Below are positions 33,834 to 42,636 of a DNA stretch of 64,000 nucleotides, in pieces. Both the position numbers and the translations under genes were made by a program. The notes under the pieces are model-generated. The model made no database searches. It was not told the origin of the DNA and was given only the letters and a program-made list of their open reading frames with translations. The stretch's first letter is position 1; the number at the start of each line of letters is the position of its first letter. The DNA lies in NCBI GenBank assembly GCA_051870755.1, contig JBJECE010000028.1, forward strand, positions 238,257-302,256, in the 5' to 3' direction. The stretch comes from W0P28-013 sp051870755. Its GTDB lineage: Bacteria > Bacteroidota > Bacteroidia > Bacteroidales > Paludibacteraceae.

Positions 33834-35054
33834 CTAAATAATTTCGGCTATGACATAATTGCTTCCGCCGACAAATATCAAATCGTCGGGTGCGGCGGCG
33901 CGGCGTGCGGCATCGAGTGCTTCGTGCGTGTCGGAGTAAGCGTTGCCACGCAATCCGAAGGACAAGGCTTGGTGTTGCAGCAGCGTAGCATCGAGTGCGC
34001 GCGGTATGTGCGCCTGCGTGAAATAATAGGTAGCCTCGCGTGGGAGCAGTTGCAACACGGCATCGATGTTTTTGTCTTTCACCATGCCGAATACGATGTG
34101 CAGCCGGTTGTATTTTTGTTGTTGTAATTGTTCGACAACGTAGCGTATGCCGCCTTCGTTGTGTCCGGTGTCGCATATTATTCGCGGATGTTCGGACAGC
34201 GTTTGCCAACGTCCTTGCAGATGTGTGCGTTCCATCACTTGCAGTAGTCCGTCGGCGATGGCTTGTGGCGCAATGTCGAATCCGCACTGCTGCAGCTGTT
34301 CGATGGCGGCCAGCACCGTTTTCAGATTTTTGGCTTGGTAGTTGCCGTGCAATGCGCATGGTGGCAGGGCTGTGCGTGGCAGTTGATCGGCAAAAATAAT
34401 TGGTGCGCGCGCGTTCGCTGCTTGTGCAACGAATATCGGCGCAGTTTCGGGTTGCGTTTCGCCTACGACTACCGGCACGTCGGGCTTGATGATGCCGGCT
34501 TTTTCGACGGCTATTTTTGCGATGGTGTCGCCCAAAATGTCGGTGTGGTCGAGACTGATGTTGGTGATGACCGACAGCACCGGCGTGATGATGTTGGTGC
34601 AATCCAACCGCCCGCCAAGTCCGACTTCGATGACTGCCACATCGACTTGTTGTTCGGCAAAATAGAGAAAGGCGAGAGCAGTGGTGATTTCGAAAAACGA
34701 TGGTTGCAATGTGTCGATGAGGGCGCGATGGTCGGCCACGAAGGCGGCAACACGTTCGTGCGGAATGGGCTCGCCATCGACACGAATGCGCTCGCAGAAG
34801 TCGCGCAAGTGCGGCGAAGTGTACAATCCCACTTTGTAGCCGGCGCATTGCAGCACCGATGCCAGTAGATGCGAAGTGGAACCCTTGCCGTTGGTGCCGG
34901 CAATGTGTATGGTGCGATAGGCTTGATGCGGATGCCCAAAGTGCGCATCAAGGGCAAGCGTGGTGTCCAAACCGCTTTTGTAGGCCTGCCGACCATGCGC
35001 CTGAAACATGGGCGCGTGGTTGTACAAATAGTCAATGGCTTCGATATAGGTCAT
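33834..35054 (-). CDS. folC: Folylpolyglutamate/dihydrofolate synthase
   Basis: Adds glutamate to folates and dihydropteroate. The 406-aa Mur-ligase-like protein shows the P-loop GTNGKGSTS near residue 46, TSPHLRDFCERI, and the family segment EVGLGGRLDCTNI. The ATG at 35054 is preferred over the upstream alternative because it gives MTYIEAIDYLY, the usual N-terminus. A promoter is 30 bp upstream. Confidence 0.95.
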   Translation of the reverse strand: MTYIEAIDYLYNHAPMFQAHGRQAYKSGLDTTLALDAHFGHPHQAYRTIHIAGTNGKGSTSHLLASVLQCAGYKVGLYTSPHLRDFCERIRVDGEPIPHERVAAFVADHRALIDTLQPSFFEITTALAFLYFAEQQVDVAVIEVGLGGRLDCTNIITPVLSVITNISLDHTDILGDTIAKIAVEKAGIIKPDVPVVVGETQPETAPIFVAQAANARAPIIFADQLPRTALPPCALHGNYQAKNLKTVLAAIEQLQQCGFDIAPQAIADGLLQVMERTHLQGRWQTLSEHPRIICDTGHNEGGIRYVVEQLQQQKYNRLHIVFGMVKDKNIDAVLQLLPREATYYFTQAHIPRALDATLLQHQALSFGLRGNAYSDTHEALDAARRAAAPDDLIFVGGSNYVIAEII

Positions 35055-35083
35055 GTGCAAAATTACCAAATACTTCGGACCTG

Positions 35084-35091
35084 CAAAGATA
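35084..35091 (-). promoter_or_regulatory. -7 promoter element TATCTTTG of folC
   Basis: A perfect TAnnTTTG on the minus strand, 29 bp before the folC ATG and divergent from the phoH promoter. Confidence 0.7.
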
Positions 35092-35179
35092 TAAAAAAAA
35101 CAGACTGCGTGTATTATTTTTTGCGTTTGTAAGCCGGAAACTTAAAAATGTATAAACCGACGTTTTTTTGGGTTGAAAA

Positions 35180-35211
35180 TTTGCGAATGCTAAAAAAAAA
35201 TACGAACTTTG
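35180..35211 (+). promoter_or_regulatory. Promoter TTTG-N20-GAACTTTG of the PhoH gene
   Basis: -33 TTTG at 35180-35183 and a near-consensus -7 element GAACTTTG at 35204-35211, at the standard 20-bp spacing. Confidence 0.55.
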
Positions 35212-35245
35212 GCTTGTAAAAACACAAACCTTAATCCGAAAAGCC

Positions 35246-36565
35246 ATGAAAAAGAATTTTGTTTTGGACACCAATGTCCTGTTGCACGATTTCAAATGCC
35301 TCGATCATTTTCAGGAAAATGATGTGTATATCCCGATGGTGGTGCTTGAGGAACTCGACCATTTCAAAAAAGGGAATGACCAAATAAACTACAACGCACG
35401 CCAATTTGCGCGCGAACTCGACGAGGTGGCCGACGATATGCTCTCGACCGAAGGAGCAAGTTTGGGCGAAGGGCGCGGACGCTTGTTTGTGCTTACGCGC
35501 AATTGTTTCCCGCAGGAACTCGTCGAAGCGTTCACCGAACGCACGCCCGATCACTATATTATCGGTGCTACCGTCGAACTTGCCAAAGCGCATCCCGATG
35601 TCAAAACCATATTGGTGAGCAAAGACATAAATGTGCGCATCAAAGCACGGGCGTTGGGCGTGTTGGCCGAAGATTACATCACCGACAAGGTTACAAATGT
35701 CGATGTGTTCGATAGCGAACAACCGGTGTTCGACGATGTGGCACCCGAATTGATAGACAAAATCTATGCGTCGAATGCCGGCGTTGATATTGACGAATTT
35801 GCATTCAAATCGGATGTGGAGCCGAACGAATGTTTTGTGCTGAAAAGCAATCGCGCATCGGCGTTGGTGCGCTACAATCCATTCGACGGCGTGGTCAATC
35901 GGGTCGAAAAAACACGCGCTTTCGGCATCGAACCGCGCAACGCAGAACAAACTTTTGCGTTAGACATTCTGCTCGACGACCGCATCAAACTTGTGGCCGT
36001 TACCGGACGTGCCGGCACCGGCAAAACGCTGCTGGCGCTGGCGGCTGCGTTGCAACAGAACGAAAACTACAAACAAGTGCTGTTGGCGCGTCCCATCGTG
36101 GCTATGTCGAACAAAGATTTGGGCGCACTGCCCGGCGATGCGCAAGAAAAAGTGGCGCCATACATGCAACCGCTGTTCGACAATCTGAACGTAATAAAAA
36201 GCGTCTTTTCGTATCAGGGCAAAGAGGTGCGACAACTTGAGGAGATGCAGAAAAACAACCAACTCGTCATCGAAGCGCTGGCGTTTATTCGCGGACGCAG
36301 CCTCAGCGACACCTATTTCATTGTGGACGAAGCTCAAAATCTGACGCCGCACGAAATTAAAACTATCATCACGCGCGCCGGCGAAAATACAAAAATCGTC
36401 TTCACAGGCGATGTTCACCAAATCGATTCGCCGTACTTGGATATGCAGTCGAACGGCCTTGTGTATATGATTGACCGCATGAAAGGGCAAGATATGTTTG
36501 CACATGTCAATCTGATAAAGGGCGAACGCAGCGAATTGTCGGAGATAGCCAGCCAACTGCTGTAA
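35246..36565 (+). CDS. PIN-PhoH fusion ATPase (PhoH2 type)
   Basis: A 439-aa protein of two parts: an N-terminal PIN nuclease domain (VLDTNVLLHD near residue 5, with acidic residues downstream) and a C-terminal PhoH P-loop domain with Walker A GRAGTGKT near residue 256 and Walker B FIVDEAQN. PhoH2 proteins act as RNA helicase-nucleases. The domain order and length match. The S4 protein gene follows after 5 bp. Confidence 0.92.
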   Translation: MKKNFVLDTNVLLHDFKCLDHFQENDVYIPMVVLEELDHFKKGNDQINYNARQFARELDEVADDMLSTEGASLGEGRGRLFVLTRNCFPQELVEAFTERTPDHYIIGATVELAKAHPDVKTILVSKDINVRIKARALGVLAEDYITDKVTNVDVFDSEQPVFDDVAPELIDKIYASNAGVDIDEFAFKSDVEPNECFVLKSNRASALVRYNPFDGVVNRVEKTRAFGIEPRNAEQTFALDILLDDRIKLVAVTGRAGTGKTLLALAAALQQNENYKQVLLARPIVAMSNKDLGALPGDAQEKVAPYMQPLFDNLNVIKSVFSYQGKEVRQLEEMQKNNQLVIEALAFIRGRSLSDTYFIVDEAQNLTPHEIKTIITRAGENTKIVFTGDVHQIDSPYLDMQSNGLVYMIDRMKGQDMFAHVNLIKGERSELSEIASQLL

Positions 36566-36570
36566 TAGCG

Positions 36571-36978
36571 ATGGAATGTCGTGTCGATAAATGGTTGTGG
36601 GCGGTGCGTGTGTTCAAAACACGCAGTTTGGCGGCCGATGCGTGCAAAAAAGGGCGCGTTCTGATGCAGGGCGTGGCGGTCAAACCGTCGCGCGAGTTGA
36701 AGGTGGGCGATGTGGTGCAGGTGCGGCGCAATCCGATAGTGTACACGTTCAAAGTGGTGGCGCTGACTCAAAATCGGGTCGGCGCGAAACTTGTGTCGCA
36801 GTTTATGGCGAATCAAACGGCGCCCGACCAACTCGAACTGCTCGAGGTGTTGAAACTCGACCAAAGCAATCAGCGCGCCAAAGGCTTGGGACGCCCGACC
36901 AAAAAAGAGCGGCGCGATTTGGACGACTTTTTCGACGATGCGGCCTACTATTTCGACGATGAAGACGAATTGGACTGA
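36571..36978 (+). CDS. S4-domain RNA-binding protein (Hsp15-like)
   Basis: A 135-aa cytoplasmic protein. An S4 domain (about residues 3-65, starting RVDKWLWAVRVFKTRS) matches the Hsp15 ribosome-associated heat-shock family, which recycles stalled 50S subunits. A basic linker and a very acidic C-terminal tail follow. Cotranscription with the PhoH gene points to RNA metabolism. Confidence 0.88.
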   Translation: MECRVDKWLWAVRVFKTRSLAADACKKGRVLMQGVAVKPSRELKVGDVVQVRRNPIVYTFKVVALTQNRVGAKLVSQFMANQTAPDQLELLEVLKLDQSNQRAKGLGRPTKKERRDLDDFFDDAAYYFDDEDELD

Positions 36979-36994
36979 ATGGTGTGTGCAATTG

Positions 36995-38101
36995 TTATAA
37001 GTTGCTCTCTTTCAGTCGCTCAGCGTTTTCGGCTACTATCAAGTGGTCGATGCAGTCTTGAATGTTGCCGTCCATAAATGCCGCTAAATTATATATGGTG
37101 TAGTTGATGCGGTGGTCGGTGATGCGCCCTTGCGGGTAGTTGTAGGTGCGTATTTTGGCCGATCGGTCGCCGGTCGAAACCATCGTTTTGCGGCGGGCGG
37201 CTATGTCGTCGATGTATTTTTGGTGTTCCATGTCGTAGATTTTGGTGCGCAGGCGTGCCAGAGCGCGTTCTTTGTTTTTCGGCTGGTCGCGCGTTTCGGT
37301 GCATTCTATCAAAATCTCCTCTACGTTGCCGGTGTTTGGATTTTTCCAATTGTAGCGCAACCGCACGCCACTTTCCACCTTATTAACGTTCTGCCCGCCG
37401 GCTCCGCTCGAGCGGAATGTGTCCCATTTTATTTCGCCTTCGTTGATCACTACGTCAAATTCTTGGGCTTCGGGCAACACGGCCACCGATGCCGCCGATG
37501 TGTGTACGCGCCCTTGCGTTTCGGTTACCGGCACGCGCTGTACGCGGTGTACGCCGCTTTCGTATTTCAGGGTGCCATATACGTTGTCGCCTGTAACGGC
37601 AAAAATAATCTCTTTGAAACCGCCCGAGGTGCCTTCGCTGTAACTCGATACGTTGATTTTCCACCCTTTTGTTTCGCAGTATTTGCTGTACATACGAAAG
37701 AGGTCGCCGGCAAAGATGGCGGCTTCGTCGCCGCCGGTGCCGCCGCGTATCTCGACGATGCAGTTTTTGCCGTCTTCGGGGTCGGCCGGAATGAGCAGCA
37801 GTTTTATCTCTTCTTCTATCTGCGGAATTTGCGGATCGATGTCGTCGATTTCGGCTTTGGCCATGTCGCGTAGTTCGGCGTCGCTCTCGTGGTCGAGTAT
37901 GTTTTTGGCTTCGGCCAGATTGTCGAGCAGATGTTTGTAGGCATTGCGCTTGGCGACTATTTTTTCCAAATCGCTGTATTCTTTGTTCAGTTTGACGAAT
38001 CGTTTCATGTCGGCGATGACACTCGGGTCGGTTATCAGTGTCGATACCTCGTCGAAACGCGCCAACAGTCCGTCGAGTCGGGTCAGTAGATTGTCGTTCA
38101 T
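36995..38101 (-). CDS. prfA: Peptide chain release factor 1
   Basis: Terminates translation at UAA and UAG. The 368-aa protein has the GGQ peptidyl-hydrolysis motif in SSGAGGQNVNKVES and the release-factor 1 type PVTETQGRVHTSA segment. The ATG at 38101 (MNDNLLTRLDGL) is preferred over one five codons upstream as it gives the standard N-terminus. A promoter lies 35 bp upstream. Confidence 0.96.
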   Translation of the reverse strand: MNDNLLTRLDGLLARFDEVSTLITDPSVIADMKRFVKLNKEYSDLEKIVAKRNAYKHLLDNLAEAKNILDHESDAELRDMAKAEIDDIDPQIPQIEEEIKLLLIPADPEDGKNCIVEIRGGTGGDEAAIFAGDLFRMYSKYCETKGWKINVSSYSEGTSGGFKEIIFAVTGDNVYGTLKYESGVHRVQRVPVTETQGRVHTSAASVAVLPEAQEFDVVINEGEIKWDTFRSSGAGGQNVNKVESGVRLRYNWKNPNTGNVEEILIECTETRDQPKNKERALARLRTKIYDMEHQKYIDDIAARRKTMVSTGDRSAKIRTYNYPQGRITDHRINYTIYNLAAFMDGNIQDCIDHLIVAENAERLKESNL

Positions 38102-38135
38102 GGGCGTGGTGAGCAAATGGTGAAAAATCGAGTTG

Positions 38136-38143
38136 CAAAATTA
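38136..38143 (-). promoter_or_regulatory. -7 promoter element TAATTTTG of prfA
   Basis: A TAnnTTTG match on the minus strand, 34 bp before the prfA ATG. Confidence 0.65.
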
Positions 38144-38163
38144 CGCATTTTGTGTCATATAAC

Positions 38164-38202
38164 CAAAAAAACGAAAGGCGACAAGTGTGCCCTGCCGCCT
38201 TT
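38164..38202 (-). terminator. Intrinsic terminator of glnN
   Basis: On the minus strand AAAGGCG pairs with CGCCTTT around a 15-nt loop that can extend the stem, followed by CG and a T-run. Confidence 0.7.
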
Positions 38203-38236
38203 TCTGCCTAAACAAACCTAATACTGCAGAAAAAAA

Positions 38237-40432
38237 TCAATGTGTGAATAACAATTCACGATATTTAGGCAGTGTCCACATTTCGTCATCGACAATCATT
38301 TCGAGTTCGTCGGCGTGGGCGCGTATTTCGTCCATCAGCGGCACGATGTTGTCGTGGTAGGCAATGGCGCGTTCGCGCATACTTTCGATGCGGTTGGCGG
38401 TGTGGCGTGCCGCAGTCATGTCGTCCACTTTTTGCACAATTTCGTCCACATGATTGATGATGCGTTTCACAATCAGAATTTCGTGCGAGGCCAAACGTTG
38501 GTATTGCTCGTCGCCGAATGCCACTTTTTCTTTGACGATATTGTCGAGCAAAATCGATTGGTAGCGGTTGGCAACCGGCACAATGTGGTTCATTACCAAA
38601 TCGCCGAGTACGCGCGATTCTATCTGAATTTTTTTTGCGTAGGTTTCCCATTTTACTTCGCAGCGCGATTGCAGTTCGGCTTCGGTCAGCACGCCTGTGT
38701 TTTTGAAAATGGCCACGCTGTCGGGCGATAGATAGCGGTCGAATATCAGTGGCACGCTGGTTTCGCAGTCGAGGCCGCGTTTGCGTGCTTCCTCTTTCCA
38801 TTCGTCGCTGTAGCCGTTGCCGTCGAAACGAATGGCTTTGCAGGCCGAAATGTTCTTTTTGATGACGGCGAACAAGGCGCGTTCTTTTGGCTCGCCGGCT
38901 TCCATCAGTTTGTCCACGTCGCGTTTGAACGTGATGAGTTGGTCGGCTACGGCAGCGTTCAGTGCCAACATGGCGCCGCCGCAGTTGGCCGACGATCCTA
39001 CGGCGCGGAATTCGAACCGGTTGCCCGTGAACGCAAACGGCGATGTGCGGTTGCGGTCGGTGTTGTCGAGCAGAATTTCCGGAATGTTGGCCACGCCGAG
39101 TTTCATCTCTTTTTTGGCGTTGATGACGATGCCTTCGTCGGCCGATGCTTTTTCGAGTTTGTCCAAAACGTCGGTTATCTGTTTGCCGAGGAATACCGAA
39201 ATGATGGCCGGAGGCGCTTCGTTTGCGCCAAGACGGTGTGCGTTGGTGGCCGACGAAATCGACGCTTTCAGCAGGCTGTTATGTTTATGCACAGCCATCA
39301 GAATGTTCACCAAAAAGGTGATGAATTGCAGGTTGGCGTACGGATTTTTGCCCGGAGCCAGCAGATTTACGCCGGTGTTGGTGCCCATCGACCAGTTGCA
39401 GTGCTTGCCCGAACCATTGACGCCGGCAAAGGGTTTCTCGTGCAGCAGCACGCGGAAATGGTGGCGGCGTGCCACGCGTTCCATTATCGACATCACGAGC
39501 AGGTTGTGGTCACTCGATAGGTTTACCTCTTCGTACACCGGCGCGAGTTCAAATTGGTTGGGTGCCACTTCGTTGTGGCGCGTTTTGACGGGAACGCCAA
39601 GTTTCAGCGACTCGATTTCGAGGTCGGTCATGAATTTGAGCACGCGTTCGGGTATCGCGCCGAAATAGTGGTCTTCCAACTGCTGATTTTTCGCGCTGTC
39701 GTGTCCCATCAGCGTGCGGCCGGTCAGCACCAAGTCGGGGCGCGCCTCGTACAGCGCCTCGTCAACCAAAAAATATTCTTGTTCCCAACCTAGGAATACA
39801 TGCACTTTCGAAACGTTGCGGTCGAACAGTCGGCACACTTCCACGGCGGCTTTGTTCAGTGCCGACACCGAGCGAATGAGCGGTGTTTTGTAGTCGAGAG
39901 CTTCGCCCGTGTAGGCCACAAAAATGGTCGGTATGCACAGCGTGTCGCCCACGATGAATGCCGGCGACGACGGATCCCAAGCCGAGTAGCCGCGCGCTTC
40001 GAATGTGTTGCGTATGCCGCCGTTCGGAAAACTCGACGCGTCGGGCTCTTGCTGATACAGCACATTGCCCGAAAACTCTTCCATGACGCGCCCGTCGGGG
40101 GTCTTGTCGAGGAACGAGTCGTGTTTTTCGGCTGTGCCTCCCGTTAGTGGCTGAAACCAATGCGTGAAATGCGTGGCGCCGTGTTCGGTTGCCCATTTCT
40201 TCATGCCGATGGCTACCGAATTGGCAATGTCGCGACTGAGCGGTTTGCCGTTGTCGATGGCGTCGAACACCTGATTCAGAATGTTGTCGGCGATGTATTC
40301 GCGCATACGTTCGCGTGTGAAGACGTTTTGTGCAAAAAACGTTGCCGGACGTTCGTCGGGCACGGCGATGTTGATATTTTCCGGACGATGTCCGTTGGCG
40401 GCCTGCAATGCCGCAAAACGTAAGGTACTCAT
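38237..40432 (-). CDS. glnN: Glutamine synthetase type III
   Basis: Makes glutamine from glutamate and ammonia. The 731-aa length and N-terminal catalytic order are those of the GSIII family, common in Bacteroidota. Visible motifs include FLGWEQEYFLVDE (metal/glutamate binding), RHNEVAPNQFELAPVYE, GVNGSGKHCNWSMGTN and NRTSPFAFTGNRFEFR. It stands alone, with a terminator behind it and a leader containing paired direct repeats. Confidence 0.95.
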   Translation of the reverse strand: MSTLRFAALQAANGHRPENINIAVPDERPATFFAQNVFTRERMREYIADNILNQVFDAIDNGKPLSRDIANSVAIGMKKWATEHGATHFTHWFQPLTGGTAEKHDSFLDKTPDGRVMEEFSGNVLYQQEPDASSFPNGGIRNTFEARGYSAWDPSSPAFIVGDTLCIPTIFVAYTGEALDYKTPLIRSVSALNKAAVEVCRLFDRNVSKVHVFLGWEQEYFLVDEALYEARPDLVLTGRTLMGHDSAKNQQLEDHYFGAIPERVLKFMTDLEIESLKLGVPVKTRHNEVAPNQFELAPVYEEVNLSSDHNLLVMSIMERVARRHHFRVLLHEKPFAGVNGSGKHCNWSMGTNTGVNLLAPGKNPYANLQFITFLVNILMAVHKHNSLLKASISSATNAHRLGANEAPPAIISVFLGKQITDVLDKLEKASADEGIVINAKKEMKLGVANIPEILLDNTDRNRTSPFAFTGNRFEFRAVGSSANCGGAMLALNAAVADQLITFKRDVDKLMEAGEPKERALFAVIKKNISACKAIRFDGNGYSDEWKEEARKRGLDCETSVPLIFDRYLSPDSVAIFKNTGVLTEAELQSRCEVKWETYAKKIQIESRVLGDLVMNHIVPVANRYQSILLDNIVKEKVAFGDEQYQRLASHEILIVKRIINHVDEIVQKVDDMTAARHTANRIESMRERAIAYHDNIVPLMDEIRAHADELEMIVDDEMWTLPKYRELLFTH

Positions 40433-40440
40433 AAGCGTTT

Positions 40441-40487
40441 GTTTTTAGTTTTAATCGGAATTTTCCACTTGTTTTTGGTTTTAATCG
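40441..40487 (-). promoter_or_regulatory. Paired direct repeats in the glnN leader
   Basis: GTTTTTAGTTTTAATCG (40441-40457) and GTTTTTGGTTTTAATCG (40471-40487) differ at one base and are spaced 30 bp, about three helical turns. They lie between the putative promoter and the glnN start, a plausible site for nitrogen control. No regulator is visible nearby. Confidence 0.4.
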
Positions 40488-40509
40488 CAATAAAAATGAT
40501 TTTGTGCCG

Positions 40510-40517
40510 CAAAATTA
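40510..40517 (-). promoter_or_regulatory. -7 promoter element TAATTTTG of glnN
   Basis: A TAnnTTTG match on the minus strand, implying a leader of about 70 nt that contains the paired direct repeats. Confidence 0.6.
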
Positions 40518-40559
40518 CGTCTATTTTTTGAAATGACCAACAAAAAATCGAAAAATTTG

Positions 40560-41000
40560 CGTCAAATGCCTTTTTTTTGAATCTCGGCAATATATAATAT
40601 AATAGGGTGTGCCGATGTTGCACTTGCTTGTTGAGAGTAGTTTGTTGCGCTTTGCACGATTTTTTAATCTTCCGCCTTAAACTATGCGGACGCGGCGCGC
40701 CGCGTCCCTACATTAAACTATTAAACTCTGAAACTATTTTGCACTCTTCCATTTTGCACTATTTTTAACTTTTAACCCTTTGGCGCTTCGCGACATTTCC
40801 CTTGAAAAGGGCAAATCTCAGCGCGAATGTTGTGCAGCGTGTGATCTCCCCTTTGCAAGCCTGAAGTGCACCCTAAAAGTTAGATAAAAAACTTTTGTAA
40901 AAGATGTGAGTTCATTCATTAAAGAAACGTTTGCAGGCTGTCCGCATAGAGCATAGAAACCAAGAACATAGACCGTATGGATGTTTTTTTTGCAACGCAA
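40560..41000. other. Gene-free interval with a perfect palindrome and a possible IS end
   Basis: No credible gene. It holds a perfect 20-bp palindrome GGACGCGGCGCGCCGCGTCC at 40688-40707, unusually GC-rich for its AT-rich surroundings, and two TTTTGCACT boxes just after it. At about 40860-40900, GAAGTGCACCCTAAAAGTTA then AAAAAACTTTTG resembles the terminal inverted repeats of IS3-group insertion sequences, so it may be the footprint of a lost element. No transposase remains. Confidence 0.4.
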
Positions 41001-41002
41001 TT

Positions 41003-41033
41003 TTTGTGGTTTGGAAATAAATTCATAACTTTG
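41003..41033 (+). promoter_or_regulatory. Promoter TTTG-N19-TAACTTTG of gpmI
   Basis: -33 TTTG at 41003-41006 and -7 TAACTTTG at 41026-41033 with a 19-bp spacer, 52 bp before the gpmI ATG. Confidence 0.78.
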
Positions 41034-41084
41034 CAAGTTGGATTAGTGTTAACAATAATATTCATCAAAAAAACATAAAAAACT

Positions 41085-42605
41085 ATGTCACAAAAAGCAA
41101 TTTTAATGATACTCGACGGTTGGGGCATCGGCGATGGCCAACGCGACGATGTTATCAGTCAAATGCCAACACCCTATTGGGATAAATTGAATGCGCTCTA
41201 TCCGCATTCGCAGTTGCAGGCTTCGGGCGAAAATGTCGGACTTCCCGACGGACAAATGGGAAACTCCGAAGTCGGCCATCTGAACATCGGTGCCGGTCGC
41301 ATCGTGTATCAGGATTTGGTGAAAATCAATCGCGCTTGCCGCGATAAATCGATTCTGAAAAATCCCGAAATCGTGCGCGCGTACGAATACGCCAAACAAC
41401 ACGGCGTGAAAATGCACTTCATGGGCTTGGTGTCCGACGGCGGCGTGCACAGTTCGCTGGAGCATCTGCTGACGTTGTGCGACATCGCCAAGGAATACGG
41501 CAACCGCCATGTGGTACACTGCTTTATGGACGGTCGCGATACCGATCCGCACAGCGGCAAAGGTTTCATCGCACAGTTGGAACAACATTTGGCAACTACC
41601 GGCGGACAAATTGCCTCGATTGTGGGGCGCTACTACGCTATGGATCGCGACAAACGCTGGGAACGCGTGAAAGTGGCATACGATTTGCTGGTCGAAGGCA
41701 AAGGCGAAGCCGCATCGAATATGGTCGAGGCGGTCGAAAAGTCGTATGCAGCCGACGTTACTGACGAGTTTATCAAACCGATAGTGCACGTCGATGAGGC
41801 GGGCGCGCCTGTGGCCACCATCGAGGCGGGCGATGTGGTGATTTTCTTCAACTACCGCAACGACCGCGCCAAAGAACTGACCATCGCGCTGACGCAGCAG
41901 GATATGCTCGACAACGGCATGCACACGTTGCCGCTCGAATATTTCTGCATGACGCCATACGATGCGTCGTTCAAAGGGTTGCACATCTTGTTCGACAAAG
42001 AAAATGTGGTCGATACGCTTGGCGAAACGCTCTCGAAAGCCGGTAAACGGCAGCTGCACATTGCCGAAACGGAGAAATATGCGCATGTAACGTTTTTCTT
42101 CAACGGCGGTCGCGAGCAGCCGTTCGATGGCGAAGAGCGCATCCTCATTCCGTCGCCCAAAGTGGCTACCTACGACTTGAAACCCGAGATGAGCGCTTAC
42201 GAAGTGGCCGATGCGTTGAATGCCGAATTGGATAAACAGAAGTTCGATTTCGTGGTCATCAACTTTGCCAACGGCGACATGGTAGGCCACACCGGCGTGT
42301 ACGAAGCCATACAGAAAGCGGTTACCACTATCGACAAATGTGTCGAAAGCGTGGTCGAAACAGCGCGTCGCAACGGCTACGAACTGATAATCATAGCCGA
42401 CCACGGTAACTGCGACCATGCCCTGAACGCCGACGGAACGCCAAACACGGCGCATTCGCTCAATCCGGTGCCGTTCATCTACGTTACCGACAAGCAGGGC
42501 GTGCAGGTCGAAGACGGCATCTTGGCCGATGTCGCTCCGTCCATCTGCCACATTATGGGCATCGCCCAACCGGCTGATATGACAGGTAAGTGTTTGATTA
42601 AATGA
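41085..42605 (+). CDS. gpmI: 2,3-bisphosphoglycerate-independent phosphoglycerate mutase
   Basis: Interconverts 3- and 2-phosphoglycerate in glycolysis using two metal ions. The 506-aa alkaline-phosphatase-superfamily protein shows the first metal site LDGWGIG (D11), the phosphorylated serine S61 in MGNSEVGHLNIG, the DGRDTDP loop, and the late metal motifs NGDMVGHTG and IADHGNCD. Full length. The envelope chaperone genes follow on the same strand after 31 bp. Confidence 0.97.
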   Translation: MSQKAILMILDGWGIGDGQRDDVISQMPTPYWDKLNALYPHSQLQASGENVGLPDGQMGNSEVGHLNIGAGRIVYQDLVKINRACRDKSILKNPEIVRAYEYAKQHGVKMHFMGLVSDGGVHSSLEHLLTLCDIAKEYGNRHVVHCFMDGRDTDPHSGKGFIAQLEQHLATTGGQIASIVGRYYAMDRDKRWERVKVAYDLLVEGKGEAASNMVEAVEKSYAADVTDEFIKPIVHVDEAGAPVATIEAGDVVIFFNYRNDRAKELTIALTQQDMLDNGMHTLPLEYFCMTPYDASFKGLHILFDKENVVDTLGETLSKAGKRQLHIAETEKYAHVTFFFNGGREQPFDGEERILIPSPKVATYDLKPEMSAYEVADALNAELDKQKFDFVVINFANGDMVGHTGVYEAIQKAVTTIDKCVESVVETARRNGYELIIIADHGNCDHALNADGTPNTAHSLNPVPFIYVTDKQGVQVEDGILADVAPSICHIMGIAQPADMTGKCLIK

Positions 42606-42636
42606 TGTTTGTAATTCCGAAAAAAATAATGACGCT

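Noticed and set aside
40818..41036. 72-codon minus-strand ORF in the gap before gpmI
   Set aside because: It covers the gpmI promoter and a possible insertion-sequence remnant, and no recognisable protein results.
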